A stretch of DNA of 64,000 nt from Bacillota bacterium (GTDB taxonomy: Bacteria > Bacillota > Sulfobacillia > JAJZYS01 > JAJZLH01). The stretch spans positions 33,526 through 97,525 of the forward strand of contig JAJZLY010000014.1 in the NCBI GenBank assembly GCA_021850485.1. Direction: 5' to 3'. The notes under the pieces were generated by a model, which was not told where the DNA came from, made no database searches, and saw only the letters and a program-made list of their open reading frames with translations. Of the stretch, positions 39,368 to 48,019 are shown in pieces (position 1 is the stretch's first letter; every line of letters begins with the position of its first letter). Both the position numbers and the translations under genes were made by a program.

Positions 39368-40561
39368 TCAAGGATCAGCCTGATAGGCGCCCACAGCAGC
39401 AGTCTGCGCCTGCATCGCGTCAGATGCCCAGTGCAATGCCGCTCCCAGTCGCTCCTCATATCCCTCATTCAGTGGAGAATTAATGGGACTCACCGGCACT
39501 TCCCATCCGCGACTCAGACAGATCACACGCACGGCGGCCAAGTCTTCGCCATCGGCGACAGCCAGTAGCGACCGGAACTGCTCCAGTGTCTGATCCACGG
39601 GCTCATCACCAGGCAGCATGACCTGGCATAACAGCATCTCTGCGAGCGTGCCTGCCAGTGCCGCCTGCCCGTCGCACCATGTCTCAGCCAGGCTCTCCTT
39701 CAAGAGCGCAACAGAAGTCTTTACGTCACCCAGCTGGCGGTGGAGGACGGCCAGATTGTGTCGCGTACGCTGCCGCTGGGCGACGTCAGACGCTCGCTCG
39801 AGCAGGTGCCTAGCCATCGGAAGGGCTGCCTGCGGTCCCCTCCAGGCCCAGGTTGCTACCATCTCGCCCAGGCGGCTTTCGAAGCCAGCACCCTGCCAGC
39901 CCAATAAGTGCCCAGCCTTGCGATACTCACTGACCGCTTCCTGATACGAGCGCAGGCGACTGAGCAGATGGCCGCGCGCATAGTGAACCATGGCCCGATC
40001 CTTCGGCAACCGACGGCAAAGGCGCTCGGCCCTGTCCAGCCTGTCCAGAGCTGCATGGTATCGGCCGACGCCGGCCAGGGCCAGCGCATGATTGAAGGCG
40101 CCGCGCAGTCGGCGCTCGGGGCTACCTTGGCGCTGGTACGCCCGCTCCATGCGTGCGAACCACAGGCAGGCCTGTCTGGCTCGGCCCTGCTTGAACCTCA
40201 TGATGCCTGCCAGCCGGCACAGCTCGCCGGTATATCGGCCACGGTAGGATTGCCGGGCCATGGCGACGACCCGGCCCAGCACAACACCCGCTTCCGGGAG
40301 CCAGCCAGCGTTGATTAACTGCTCTGCCAACTCCAAAAGCGAGTGGCAGCGCGACTCACCGGCCAAATGAGCCGTCAGCCAGTGGTTCGGGTCCAGCGCG
40401 AACAATCGCGTCGCTTCCACCTGCAGCCGTGCACTGGGCAGGCGAATCCCGGCCTCAATGCTTTGCACATAGCGTTGGCTGACCCCCAGCGCCCGTGCCA
40501 CATCCGAGGTTGTGAGGTGGTGCCCTTGCCGAGCCTGCTTCCACCAACCGCCGCCACTCAT
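39368..40561 (-). CDS. HTH (XRE-type) regulator with TPR-like helical repeats
   Basis: The N-terminus holds a helix-turn-helix: LTTSDVARALGVSQRYVQ then SIEAGIRLPSARLQVEATRLF at about residues 15-60. The remaining 330 residues are all helical and TPR-like (GRYHAALDRLDRAERL, RSYQEAVSEYRKAGHL, RQRTRHNLAVLHRQLGD). The layout is that of peptide-responsive RNPP regulators such as Rgg, PlcR and AimR. ATG 40561 has a weak ribosome site; TTG 40579 with GGGAGG 12 bases upstream is an alternative. It is transcribed away from a gene for a small secreted peptide, 102 bases away. Confidence 0.85.
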   Translation of the reverse strand: MSGGGWWKQARQGHHLTTSDVARALGVSQRYVQSIEAGIRLPSARLQVEATRLFALDPNHWLTAHLAGESRCHSLLELAEQLINAGWLPEAGVVLGRVVAMARQSYRGRYTGELCRLAGIMRFKQGRARQACLWFARMERAYQRQGSPERRLRGAFNHALALAGVGRYHAALDRLDRAERLCRRLPKDRAMVHYARGHLLSRLRSYQEAVSEYRKAGHLLGWQGAGFESRLGEMVATWAWRGPQAALPMARHLLERASDVAQRQRTRHNLAVLHRQLGDVKTSVALLKESLAETWCDGQAALAGTLAEMLLCQVMLPGDEPVDQTLEQFRSLLAVADGEDLAAVRVICLSRGWEVPVSPINSPLNEGYEERLGAALHWASDAMQAQTAAVGAYQADP

Positions 40562-40663
40562 CGATTGGGAAGCGAACAAAGCGGTCGTCTGCCTCCCTTG
40601 AGCACTCAGTCGGTGGTGGTCGACGCTGGGTGACGGCATCGAAATGGACGAGGAGGTTATCCA

Positions 40664-40828
40664 TTGAGACATCGGCTGGTGCGCTCCCTCGGATGGTTCT
40701 TAGTGCTGTTGTCGGCGCTTGGTTCGGTGGCGACCGCTCCGCATCCTGTCATTCCCGCCAACTCTCACCAAATCGCGACGGTCATGACCACCGAGCCCAA
40801 CGGTCCCCTGCCGCCGCAGCCGATGTAG
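40664..40828 (+). CDS. 54-residue secreted small peptide precursor
   Basis: AGGAGG (40651-40656) is 7 bases before TTG 40664. The product begins MRHRLVRSLG with a hydrophobic core WFLVLLSALGSVA and an ATA-P signal peptidase I-like site near residue 24, leaving a mature peptide of about 29 residues ending EPNGPLPPQPM. It contains no cysteine. It is divergent from an HTH-TPR regulator, and its TAG is immediately followed by the TTG of a flavoprotein gene. Charge layout, ribosome site and context support a real gene, and a signalling peptide or modified-peptide precursor is the likeliest role; this is inference. Confidence 0.65.
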   Translation: MRHRLVRSLGWFLVLLSALGSVATAPHPVIPANSHQIATVMTTEPNGPLPPQPM

Positions 40829-41404
40829 TTGGCATTGAACGTCCTCCTAGGCGCCAGCGGTGCCATCAATACAGTCAACTTGCCGCATTACGTCAGCGAG
40901 CTGACCCGGCGCGGACACCGGGTCAAGGTCATCCTGACTAAGTCCGCCGAGTCGTTCGTCCCACCGGCTGTCCTGCGTGCCAGCACAGGCGTCGAGGTGT
41001 TCACAGACCGAGACTTTGTACCGGAATTGGTGCCGCACCACGTGGCGCTCGCCCACTGGAGCGAGGTGGTGGCGCTGGCACCGATGACGGCCAACACTCT
41101 TGCCAAAGTGGCACTGGGCATCTCTGACAATCTGCTGCTGGCCACCGCACTGGTCGAGCCTCCGGCCGTGGCCGCCCCTTGCATGAACGTTGCCGCCTAC
41201 CAGCATCCGGTCGTGCGCGCCCATCTGGCCGAGTTGGCGTATCGGGGAACTGTGGTGTTGGCACCGGTGATCGCCGCCTCTGAGCAGGGTGACCGTTTGC
41301 GGATGATCGGGCCGCGCCAGTTGCGGCGAGCCATCGAAGGGGGTGGCCGGGCAACACCGCGTCTGGCCACTGTTGGGGCCCGCAGAATTGAGGACAGCCA
41401 CTAG
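40829..41404 (+). CDS. HFCD-family flavoprotein (EpiD/PPC-decarboxylase-like)
   Basis: A 191-residue Rossmann-like flavoprotein of the homo-oligomeric flavin-containing Cys decarboxylase family. The N-terminus VLLGASGAINTVNLPHYVSE resembles LanD/EpiD enzymes more than CoaC or UbiX. The catalytic histidine region is HVALAHWSEV, the flavin motif is APMTANTLAKVALGISDNLL (PASANT type), and the substrate clamp is APCMNVAAYQHP. Such enzymes oxidatively decarboxylate C-terminal cysteine of peptides or phosphopantothenoyl-cysteine. The TTG start abuts the stop of the secreted-peptide gene, so the pair is translationally coupled. Confidence 0.82.
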   Translation: MALNVLLGASGAINTVNLPHYVSELTRRGHRVKVILTKSAESFVPPAVLRASTGVEVFTDRDFVPELVPHHVALAHWSEVVALAPMTANTLAKVALGISDNLLLATALVEPPAVAAPCMNVAAYQHPVVRAHLAELAYRGTVVLAPVIAASEQGDRLRMIGPRQLRRAIEGGGRATPRLATVGARRIEDSH

Positions 41405-41464
41405 TGCGAAGGACCGGCGACATGCAGGCTGATGATCCAAGCGGTCGTAGGCGCCGGCTTGAAT

Positions 41465-42415
41465 TTAAGGGAGTCCGATCACGGCCATGGCGACGTATCC
41501 CAGGGCGTGGATGATCGCCAGGGATTTGAGCAGGATATCCCGGCGCAACTCGTCGCCATGGTCACCAGTCCGAGTGCGATGGATGATGACGACACCGACT
41601 GCGACCACCAGCACGGACCACCAGATGCGCGAGGCAACCAGCCACGCCGCACCTACAGATAGCGCCAGCCCGACCACTTGGTAGCCAAGGGCTACCTCGC
41701 GTCCCGGTCGGCCAACCTGGCGCTGCCAGAAGGCAGGCGATGTTCGCTTGCGGGGGTGGGCCGCCCAATCGCTGTCGATATCCACCAGGTGGTGTTCCAT
41801 CACCGAGGCTACGCATACAACTCCCTGGATCACAGCGACCGCCAGCAGCTGCACCGACCATCGCTCGCTGACCGCAAATCCGGCGGCAAGCGTCCCGCAC
41901 ACCAAGGCCGGGAAGATGCCCAGCCACTCACCAGTCAACGGCCGGTAGCAAAGGCGCAACGGCGGTACGCTGTAGGCGGCGGCCGTGATCAGGGCGATGC
42001 CGCCCAGGGCCGCCAGGATACCGCCGCGCCAGCTGGCGAGCCAGATCAGCAAGATCACGCTGGCCAAGGTGGTTGCGAGGACGACGCGCCACATCTGTCC
42101 GGTGGTTAGCAGACCTGCACGCAGCACATGGGACCCCCCTGAAATGACTCCCGGGGTGGTTTGATCGGTGCCGGAATGCCAGTCGTAAAGATCATTTAGA
42201 CCGTGGGTGATATATCCTTGGAGTAAGATGCCACCGGCCAACACCATGATCAGCGCACCTGGCCAACCGGATCGATAGTCAGGCGCGTTCGCCCAGCCCA
42301 AAGCCACCGATGTGGCGCTCCAGGTCAACAGAGGTAGCGGTCTCGCCAACTGGAGCACGCCCTTGAGGTATCCCTGCACGGCATTCGCAACTCCCCGCCG
42401 CCCAGTGGCGCTCAT
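41465..42415 (-). CDS. UbiA-family prenyltransferase
   Basis: A membrane prenyltransferase of 316 residues with about 8-9 helices. The first aspartate motif is GLNDLYDWHSGTD (NDxxDxxxD) and the second region HHLVDIDSDWAAHPRKRT holds the DxDSD cluster, both on the cytoplasmic side in the family. It resembles MenA-like 1,4-dihydroxy-2-naphthoate prenyltransferases, but the acceptor cannot be fixed. It converges on the flavoprotein gene and diverges from the PH-like gene. Confidence 0.85.
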   Translation of the reverse strand: MSATGRRGVANAVQGYLKGVLQLARPLPLLTWSATSVALGWANAPDYRSGWPGALIMVLAGGILLQGYITHGLNDLYDWHSGTDQTTPGVISGGSHVLRAGLLTTGQMWRVVLATTLASVILLIWLASWRGGILAALGGIALITAAAYSVPPLRLCYRPLTGEWLGIFPALVCGTLAAGFAVSERWSVQLLAVAVIQGVVCVASVMEHHLVDIDSDWAAHPRKRTSPAFWQRQVGRPGREVALGYQVVGLALSVGAAWLVASRIWWSVLVVAVGVVIIHRTRTGDHGDELRRDILLKSLAIIHALGYVAMAVIGLP

Positions 42416-42560
42416 TCCTAGCTGACTGGAAAGAGATTCCTCCCGTTATCTACAAGTCCTGGCAGGGTCTGTGCTCCTGTGGACCGACCGACACCATGGA
42501 GGGGGCCAAGCGCCGCCAGCGAAATCTCGCTCGGGTTCCCAAATTGAGAGGGGCGATACC

Positions 42561-42923
42561 ATGGCCCATGTTACCGTCGAGACGACTGGCGTCAGTGTGC
42601 ATCTGAGTCTCGGCGACGAGATTTTGGCCATGCACGGTTCCTTGCACATCCCCTTGACCCACATCAGCGCCGTGTCTACCGACCGGGTTCCGGAAGCCTT
42701 CTTCCGTGGTTTCAAGATCGGAACCAATGTGCCCGGAGTGAAGACGGCGGGTAGCTTCATTACTGGCGACGGCATGATCTTCTATGACTTCCACGACCCC
42801 AGCCGCTGTCTTACCCTTGCGCTCACTCACGAAAAATACGGGCAGGTCGTGGTCGAGGTGGACAGAGACCAGGACCTTACGGCTTTGGCCCAAGACATCC
42901 GTGCTCGACTCAGCGCCACGTAG
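42561..42923 (+). CDS. Bacterial PH-like domain protein, hypothetical
   Basis: 120 residues, start ATG 42561 with GAGAGGGG upstream. The beta-rich pattern VPLTHISAVSTDRV ... FKIGTNVPGVKTAGSF ... FYDFHDPSRCLTLAL ... VVEVDRDQDL resembles the short single-domain PH-like proteins common in actinobacteria and Bacillota. No signal peptide or membrane helix. Ligand unknown; I infer the fold only from the strand pattern. Confidence 0.6.
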   Translation: MAHVTVETTGVSVHLSLGDEILAMHGSLHIPLTHISAVSTDRVPEAFFRGFKIGTNVPGVKTAGSFITGDGMIFYDFHDPSRCLTLALTHEKYGQVVVEVDRDQDLTALAQDIRARLSAT

Positions 42924-43009
42924 CATCTGGCTGTTTGCAGGCGCGACGGTGCCGGTTTGCCAAGAGCTCTCACCCAGCGCCAACAGTCGCCAGAACCCCA
43001 TCATGAAAG

Positions 43010-44509
43010 CTGGTTTTCGCAACGGCCAAGGCTGAGTTCAACCGATCCGGCGACGGCGATGGCCAGGTTGAAGGAGTAGCCTTCGACGGCCATCGTCTGA
43101 TCGGCCCGGCTCGGATCACCTGGCGGACCGGGGTGATCACGGCGGTCGAGGCCCTACCCCGCAGTCCTCAGCGCCGAACTGTCCTGCCTGGTCTGATCGA
43201 CGCCCATCTGCATCTGACGTCCTACGCCGAATCGCTGATGGATCTGGACCTTACCAACCTAGATGGTCCCGCGATCCTGGCGGCGATCGCCGCCGAGGAC
43301 ACTAAGGCAGCCGGCGGGCAGTGGATTCGGGCACGCCACGTTGCCGCTTCTAGTTGGTCTGCCATCGCCGATCGGCGGGTGCTGGATCGGGTGACCCGCC
43401 GCCCGCTCGCCCTCTGGGCGACGGACCTGCATCGGCTCGCGCTGAATACCACGGCCCTGTCCCAACTTGGCGTCGATGCATCGCCAACGCCGCCAGGCGG
43501 CACGATCGTTCGTGATTCCCATGGCTTTGCGACGGGGGCACTGGAAGAAAGGGCGGCAGAAGAGGCTGCCCGCCGCATCCCCCCACCCTCTGGCGATCAG
43601 ATACGCCACGCCATCGGCCTTGCCATCCGCAAGTGCCAGGCGGTCGGGTTGGTCGGTGCCGCATCTTATGAGACACCGTCCGGCCTGGAACACCTGACCG
43701 CCTACGGCACCGACCCGACCTTCGCGCTGCGGCTGTTTCAGTACGGACAGGACCTTGCCCCCGCCGATCGCCCAGGCAACATTGCGCCAGGACTGCCGAT
43801 CATTGGTGCCAAATTCTTTTTGGACGGTACCCTGGGGTCTCGCACCGCCTGGATGAAAGAGCCATTTTCCGACCGTGGCGGCTGTGGAACCTGCCGCATG
43901 TTGCCTGACGCCATCTCGGTGGTGGCTGGCCTGCGCGCCCGCGGTTATGTAGTTTCTCTGCATGCCATCGGCGACGCCGCCTTTGCGGCGGCGCTCACAC
44001 TCCTACAAGGCCAGCCCGGCCGAGTCGAACACATTCAGGTCATCGATCCGGTTGACCTGGATCGAGTCTCGCCCCACCTGATCGCCAGCGTACAGCCCGC
44101 CCATCTGGTCGGCGACCGACACGAGGCCGCCAGCGCTTGGGGAGAACGCATCCGGCACGCCTACCCCTACCGCTCCTTATGGGAGCGGGGGGCAACGCTG
44201 GTGTTCGGCTCGGACGCGCCAGTGGTGTCGCCCGATCCGCTGGTCGGCTTACAGATGGCCATAGACCGTCGCTTGGGCGACGAGGCCGCCTTCGGACCGG
44301 AGCAGGCCCTGCCATTAGAAGTGGCTCTGGCCGCCTACACCAGCGGTCCCGCCCGCACTTTGGGCATCGGTCTGGGCCAGATCGCGCCAGGGGCACCGGC
44401 CACCTTGACCGTGGTCGATGGCGATTTCAGCCGGCGATCGGAACGGCGCACCGCCACCGTCGCGGCGACCGTGGTGGCCGGAGAGATCGTCTACGGCCAA
44501 TTAGTCTAG
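43010..44509 (+). CDS. YtcJ-like amidohydrolase (amidohydrolase family 3)
   Basis: A metal-dependent hydrolase with the TIM-barrel metal motif GLIDAHLHL, a later VSLHAIGDAA histidine, HIQVIDPVDL, FGSDAPV aspartate and a C-terminal strand pair GQIAPGAPATLTVVDGDF. Substrate unknown. The beta-sandwich N-terminus (GVAFDGHRLIGPARITWR) lies upstream of the first ATG/GTG/TTG (GTG 43133), so translation must begin earlier; the frame is open back to CTG 43010 with no good ribosome site. The start is therefore uncertain. Tail-to-tail with the cyclophilin gene, 3 bases apart. Confidence 0.83.
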   Translation: MVFATAKAEFNRSGDGDGQVEGVAFDGHRLIGPARITWRTGVITAVEALPRSPQRRTVLPGLIDAHLHLTSYAESLMDLDLTNLDGPAILAAIAAEDTKAAGGQWIRARHVAASSWSAIADRRVLDRVTRRPLALWATDLHRLALNTTALSQLGVDASPTPPGGTIVRDSHGFATGALEERAAEEAARRIPPPSGDQIRHAIGLAIRKCQAVGLVGAASYETPSGLEHLTAYGTDPTFALRLFQYGQDLAPADRPGNIAPGLPIIGAKFFLDGTLGSRTAWMKEPFSDRGGCGTCRMLPDAISVVAGLRARGYVVSLHAIGDAAFAAALTLLQGQPGRVEHIQVIDPVDLDRVSPHLIASVQPAHLVGDRHEAASAWGERIRHAYPYRSLWERGATLVFGSDAPVVSPDPLVGLQMAIDRRLGDEAAFGPEQALPLEVALAAYTSGPARTLGIGLGQIAPGAPATLTVVDGDFSRRSERRTATVAATVVAGEIVYGQLV

Positions 44510-44512
44510 TTC

Positions 44513-45058
44513 CTAGACAGGCGGCTTTTCATGAATCTCCACACTCTGCAGCACCACATCTTCGATGGGGTGCGACCGTTCGCCCGACGGACCGGGCCGG
44601 ACAGCCACATGATCGATCGCTTGGACCGTGTCGTGGCCAGCGGAAACAACACCGAACACGCTGTAGTTGGGGTTTTGGTTCAGTCCCTTGGCGCTGGCGC
44701 CAGAGCAGATGAAAAACTGCGATCCGTTGGTGTTCGGCCCGGCGTTGGCCATCGCCACCACACCCACGTCATACGGGCGTACCGGTGGCAGCTCATCGGC
44801 AAACCGATAGCCCGGACTGCCGGCCCCGGTGCCGGTGGGATCGCCGGTTTGCACCATGAAGCCGGACACCACCCGGTGAAACGTGATGTTGTCGTAAAAG
44901 TGGTCTCGCGCCAGGGCCACGAAGTTGTTCACGGTCTGCGGCGCCTCTGCAGCCAGCAGGTCAACTGTGACGTCCCCTTTAGACGTGTGCAAGATGGCCT
45001 GATAGGTCGCTCCAGGAACCAGCTGCAGCGGGTGCGGAGCTGGGTATGACTTGGCCAA
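44513..45058 (-). CDS. Cyclophilin-type peptidyl-prolyl cis-trans isomerase
   Basis: Accelerates proline isomerisation during folding. FYDNITFHRVVSGFMVQTGD, GTGAGSPGYRFADE and NGSQFFICSG are the cyclophilin catalytic segments, although the usual QGGD appears as QTGD. A 181-residue protein from TTG 45058 (AAGGGG upstream); no signal peptide, so cytoplasmic. An upstream in-frame start at 45106 adds 16 unlikely residues. Confidence 0.9.
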   Translation of the reverse strand: MAKSYPAPHPLQLVPGATYQAILHTSKGDVTVDLLAAEAPQTVNNFVALARDHFYDNITFHRVVSGFMVQTGDPTGTGAGSPGYRFADELPPVRPYDVGVVAMANAGPNTNGSQFFICSGASAKGLNQNPNYSVFGVVSAGHDTVQAIDHVAVRPGPSGERSHPIEDVVLQSVEIHEKPPV

Positions 45059-45283
45059 GGATCTGTCCCCTTTCGTAACATCAGCGCTCAAAATGGCTCG
45101 CCCCACCGTACCAGAAACAAGGCGGCCAGGGCGACCCGCAGAGGCCGACGATGCGGCAGCCCTCCGCGCGCCAGGCGGATGAGCGTTGGCATCCGTTTCC
45201 GGGAGAGATTCTGTTGCCTGCTGCCGTCAGGTAAGATCAGCCTTCTACTCCATTTGAGGGATTCCATGGTAATTCGTAGTCGC

Positions 45284-45289
45284 TACAAT
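45284..45289 (+). promoter_or_regulatory. Possible -10 box of the aldolase-dehydrogenase operon
   Basis: TACAAT lies 88 bases before the chosen TTG start. The matching -35 is poor (TTCCAT, 16-base spacing). No other promoter-like sequence was seen in the 300-base gap. Confidence 0.3.
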
Positions 45290-45376
45290 CTGGGAGTCGA
45301 GGAGTCGTGCGGAGCCAGGCGGTCGCGACGGGTTCCAACATACCGCACCGCCGGCACTCGAGAGGAAGGAATACTC

Positions 45377-46477
45377 TTGCGATTCGCCTTCCAGGATCCG
45401 GCGGACGAGCCAGTTTGGTATGGCAGCTTTCGCCGCCAGCTTGAGCACGAGTTCACTGACCATGGCCATCTGCTCACCGGGCCAGAGGACCCCGATCTGG
45501 GTCTCGTCTTTCATGTCGTAGATCCCGCCGCTCCTCACCCTTTCCTCCGAAAGCACCGGGCCACCTTCTCCGTCGGCGTGGTCGCCGTCTCGGGGAGTAC
45601 GGGCGACGACCTGCTGAAGGAGGTCTATCCCTACTTGGTCCGGACCATCTCAAATGGCCTGGTGGCTCTGGATACAGGCACGCCCGTGCATCCGTGGCTG
45701 ATCACCCCGGAGCTCGGGTGCTACCGGTTGGGTGATGGGCCAGGGGAGCAACCGTATCCGGCCCTCTATCAGGCCCTTGCGCCAATGGCCATGTCCAGGC
45801 TCGTCATCGACAACCGCTTCCTCCCCGACCTTCCAGCGGACCTGTGGGCAGGCACCGATGAAACCCGCGAACTCACCTGGGCCAGCCGCGTCGTCGATGA
45901 CTGGGGGCTGCTGCCGAGTCCCTTCCCCATCCAGAACCTGCTCTCTGCTGCCGATTGGAGATATCTCAAACATCTCTACGGCATCGGCGGGCTCAGTTAT
46001 GGCAACTTCAGTATCCGACACGACGACTCCCGATTCTGGATGAGCGCCAGCGGTGTCAACAAGGGCAATCTGGTGGACATTGGGCGGGACATCCTATTGG
46101 TCACAAACTACGATGCCGAGGCGGAGGTCATGGTCCTGAGCGTTCCTCCTCAGGTGCAGCCGCGGCGGGTCAGCGTCGATGCCGTTGAGCACTGGATGAT
46201 CTACCAACGCTTCCCAGAGATCAGGGCCATGATGCATCTGCATGCCTGGGTGCCGGACATCCCGGTAACTAGCTTCAACTATCCCTGCGGAACCCGAGAG
46301 GTCGGGGAGGAGATGTCAGGCTTACTGGCCCGAGAACCGGATCCCGGGCGGGCCGTGATCGGCCTCCGCAACCACGGGATCACCGCCACCGGTCCAAGCT
46401 TCCGCGACATTATCTCCCGCCTCCAGGGTAAAGTCCGCCCCCAAGTCCCGATGGCTGCCGTCGGGACTCACAGTTGA
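45377..46477 (+). CDS. Class II aldolase/adducin-fold protein with an unknown N-terminal domain
   Basis: The C-terminal part (about residues 195-366) is a class II aldolase/adducin domain: GGLSYGNFSIR, FWMSASGVNKGNL, HLHAW with the zinc-type histidines, and GLRNHGI. The first about 190 residues are a domain I do not recognise, containing FHVVDPAAPHPFLRKHRATF. TTG 45377 has AGGAAGGA 6 bases upstream (366 residues); an in-frame ATG 45266 with GAGGG would give 37 more residues. It is the first gene of a six-gene operon, and the next ADH starts inside its stop (TTGA). Confidence 0.8.
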   Translation: MRFAFQDPADEPVWYGSFRRQLEHEFTDHGHLLTGPEDPDLGLVFHVVDPAAPHPFLRKHRATFSVGVVAVSGSTGDDLLKEVYPYLVRTISNGLVALDTGTPVHPWLITPELGCYRLGDGPGEQPYPALYQALAPMAMSRLVIDNRFLPDLPADLWAGTDETRELTWASRVVDDWGLLPSPFPIQNLLSAADWRYLKHLYGIGGLSYGNFSIRHDDSRFWMSASGVNKGNLVDIGRDILLVTNYDAEAEVMVLSVPPQVQPRRVSVDAVEHWMIYQRFPEIRAMMHLHAWVPDIPVTSFNYPCGTREVGEEMSGLLAREPDPGRAVIGLRNHGITATGPSFRDIISRLQGKVRPQVPMAAVGTHS

Positions 46478-47616
46478 AAACACGGGCCGCCGTCCTTCGG
46501 GAGTACGAGGGTCCGATCGAAGTGACACAGTTGGAACTGAGACCGCCTCAGTTGGGGGAGGTCCTGGTGGAGATTGCTGCCAGCGGCGTCTGCCACTCTG
46601 ATCTGCACGTCGTCAATGCCGACCTGCCACTGCCCGTCCCGATGGTTCTCGGACATGAGGGGGCGGGGGTCGTTCGAGCCGTCGGTCCGGGCGTGCAAAG
46701 ACCTAAGGTCGGCGACCAGGTGGTGCTCTCCTGGATTCCCGCTTGCGGCATCTGCCGCTTTTGCCGAGAGGGGGCTCCTCACCTTTGCGTCGAGGCTGCG
46801 GATGCCACTCGGGAGGGACGGCTACTCACCGGTGAAACCCCCTTTTCCGACCAGGCGGGCAAGGTTTATCCCTTCAGCATGACCGGAACCCTGTCCGAGT
46901 TCACGGTCGTACCCGCCGTCGGTGCTATCCCGCTGCCGGACGGCATCCCCCTGTACATGGCAGCTTTATTTGGATGTGCAGTCATGACCGGTGTGGGAGC
47001 TGCGCTGCGCACGGCTCCCGTCCGCCCTGGCGACCGGGTGGCTGTGTTCGGGGCAGGAGGTGTCGGTCTCAACATCGTGCAAGGGGCGCGCATCGCCGGC
47101 GCCTCATCGATCATCGTGATCGACCGATTACCGGCTAGACTCCAACTGGCCCGCACCCTGGGAGCCACCGCCACCGTCAACGTACACGACGAGGAACCGA
47201 TTCAAGCTGTGCTCGACCGCACCGGCGGCTTCGGGGCAGACTTGAGCTTCGAGGCTATAGGCTCACCGGAAACCATCGCCCAGGCCTTCAACGCCGCCAG
47301 GCGCGGCGGAACAGCTGTGATCGTGGGCGTGGCACCACCTCACGAGGAAGTGAGTCTGAACGCCTTCGCCTTCCCCTCACAGGAGAAGACGCTCAAGGGT
47401 TGCTGGTACGGCAGCGCCAATGGCCCCCGCGACATCTTGCTGTTGGCGGACCTCTTCCTCTCAAGTCAGCTGTTGTTGGCGCCATTCGTCACCCGCACCT
47501 ATTCCCTAGACGATGTCGCTACTGCCTTCGACGACCTTGCCATGGGCCGGGTGGGACGTCCATTGGTCATCATGCCCCTGGGCCAGAAGGAGGAATCCCC
47601 AGATGGCACGCTTTGA
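46474..47616 (+). CDS. Zinc-dependent alcohol dehydrogenase (MDR, class III-like)
   Basis: NAD(P)-dependent oxidoreductase of 380 residues. The catalytic zinc cysteine is in GVCHSDLH, followed by GHEGAGVV; four structural-zinc cysteines lie in CGICRFCREGAPHLC. The Rossmann nucleotide motif is VFGAGGVGLNIVQ with a late IDRLPARL acidic end, pointing to NAD. It resembles mycothiol- or thiol-dependent formaldehyde and aromatic alcohol dehydrogenases. TTG start overlaps the previous stop; the next gene begins 14 bases before its stop. Confidence 0.92.
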   Translation: MKTRAAVLREYEGPIEVTQLELRPPQLGEVLVEIAASGVCHSDLHVVNADLPLPVPMVLGHEGAGVVRAVGPGVQRPKVGDQVVLSWIPACGICRFCREGAPHLCVEAADATREGRLLTGETPFSDQAGKVYPFSMTGTLSEFTVVPAVGAIPLPDGIPLYMAALFGCAVMTGVGAALRTAPVRPGDRVAVFGAGGVGLNIVQGARIAGASSIIVIDRLPARLQLARTLGATATVNVHDEEPIQAVLDRTGGFGADLSFEAIGSPETIAQAFNAARRGGTAVIVGVAPPHEEVSLNAFAFPSQEKTLKGCWYGSANGPRDILLLADLFLSSQLLLAPFVTRTYSLDDVATAFDDLAMGRVGRPLVIMPLGQKEESPDGTL

Positions 47617-48019
47617 GAGTACGGAAGAGCTGGAAGAGGTCCTGGGCGGCTTTTTCGACAGGGTCACTCGGACTCCGCAGGCCCACCTCATCCATCAAGT
47701 GGGAGGCGTCATCGACTTCATCTATCACCGACCGGAGGCTAGGTTGAGATGGGTCCCTGCGCCCGGCGCCCCGCTGCCGTTCTATGTAGAGAAGGGAGCT
47801 GGAAGTGGCGCCCCTCTTCTCGTCTTTGAGCAAGACGGGGACACTGCGCATAGGTTCTGGCTGGGCAGGCTGAATCTTCAAGACGCCCTGGCCCGCCAAC
47901 TGGTTCGTGCCAGGGGCCCGCTCTCCCGGGCCATGAAGCTCATCCCCAACCTCGACGACGTCTATCCGATCTACGCTGCATTCCTCCAAGAGACGGGTCG
48001 AGAGAGCTGGCTGGAGTGA
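47603..48019 (+). CDS. SCP2-like small protein
   Basis: 138 residues from ATG 47603 (AAGGAGG upstream). A possible sterol-carrier-protein-2-like fold is suggested by IDFIYHRPEARLRW, VFEQDGDTAHRFWLG and a RGPLSRAMKLIPNL-type C-terminal helix. Such proteins bind lipophilic molecules and sit beside dehydrogenases in degradation operons. The assignment is weak. Coupled to ALDH through GTGA. Confidence 0.55.
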   Translation: MARFESTEELEEVLGGFFDRVTRTPQAHLIHQVGGVIDFIYHRPEARLRWVPAPGAPLPFYVEKGAGSGAPLLVFEQDGDTAHRFWLGRLNLQDALARQLVRARGPLSRAMKLIPNLDDVYPIYAAFLQETGRESWLE

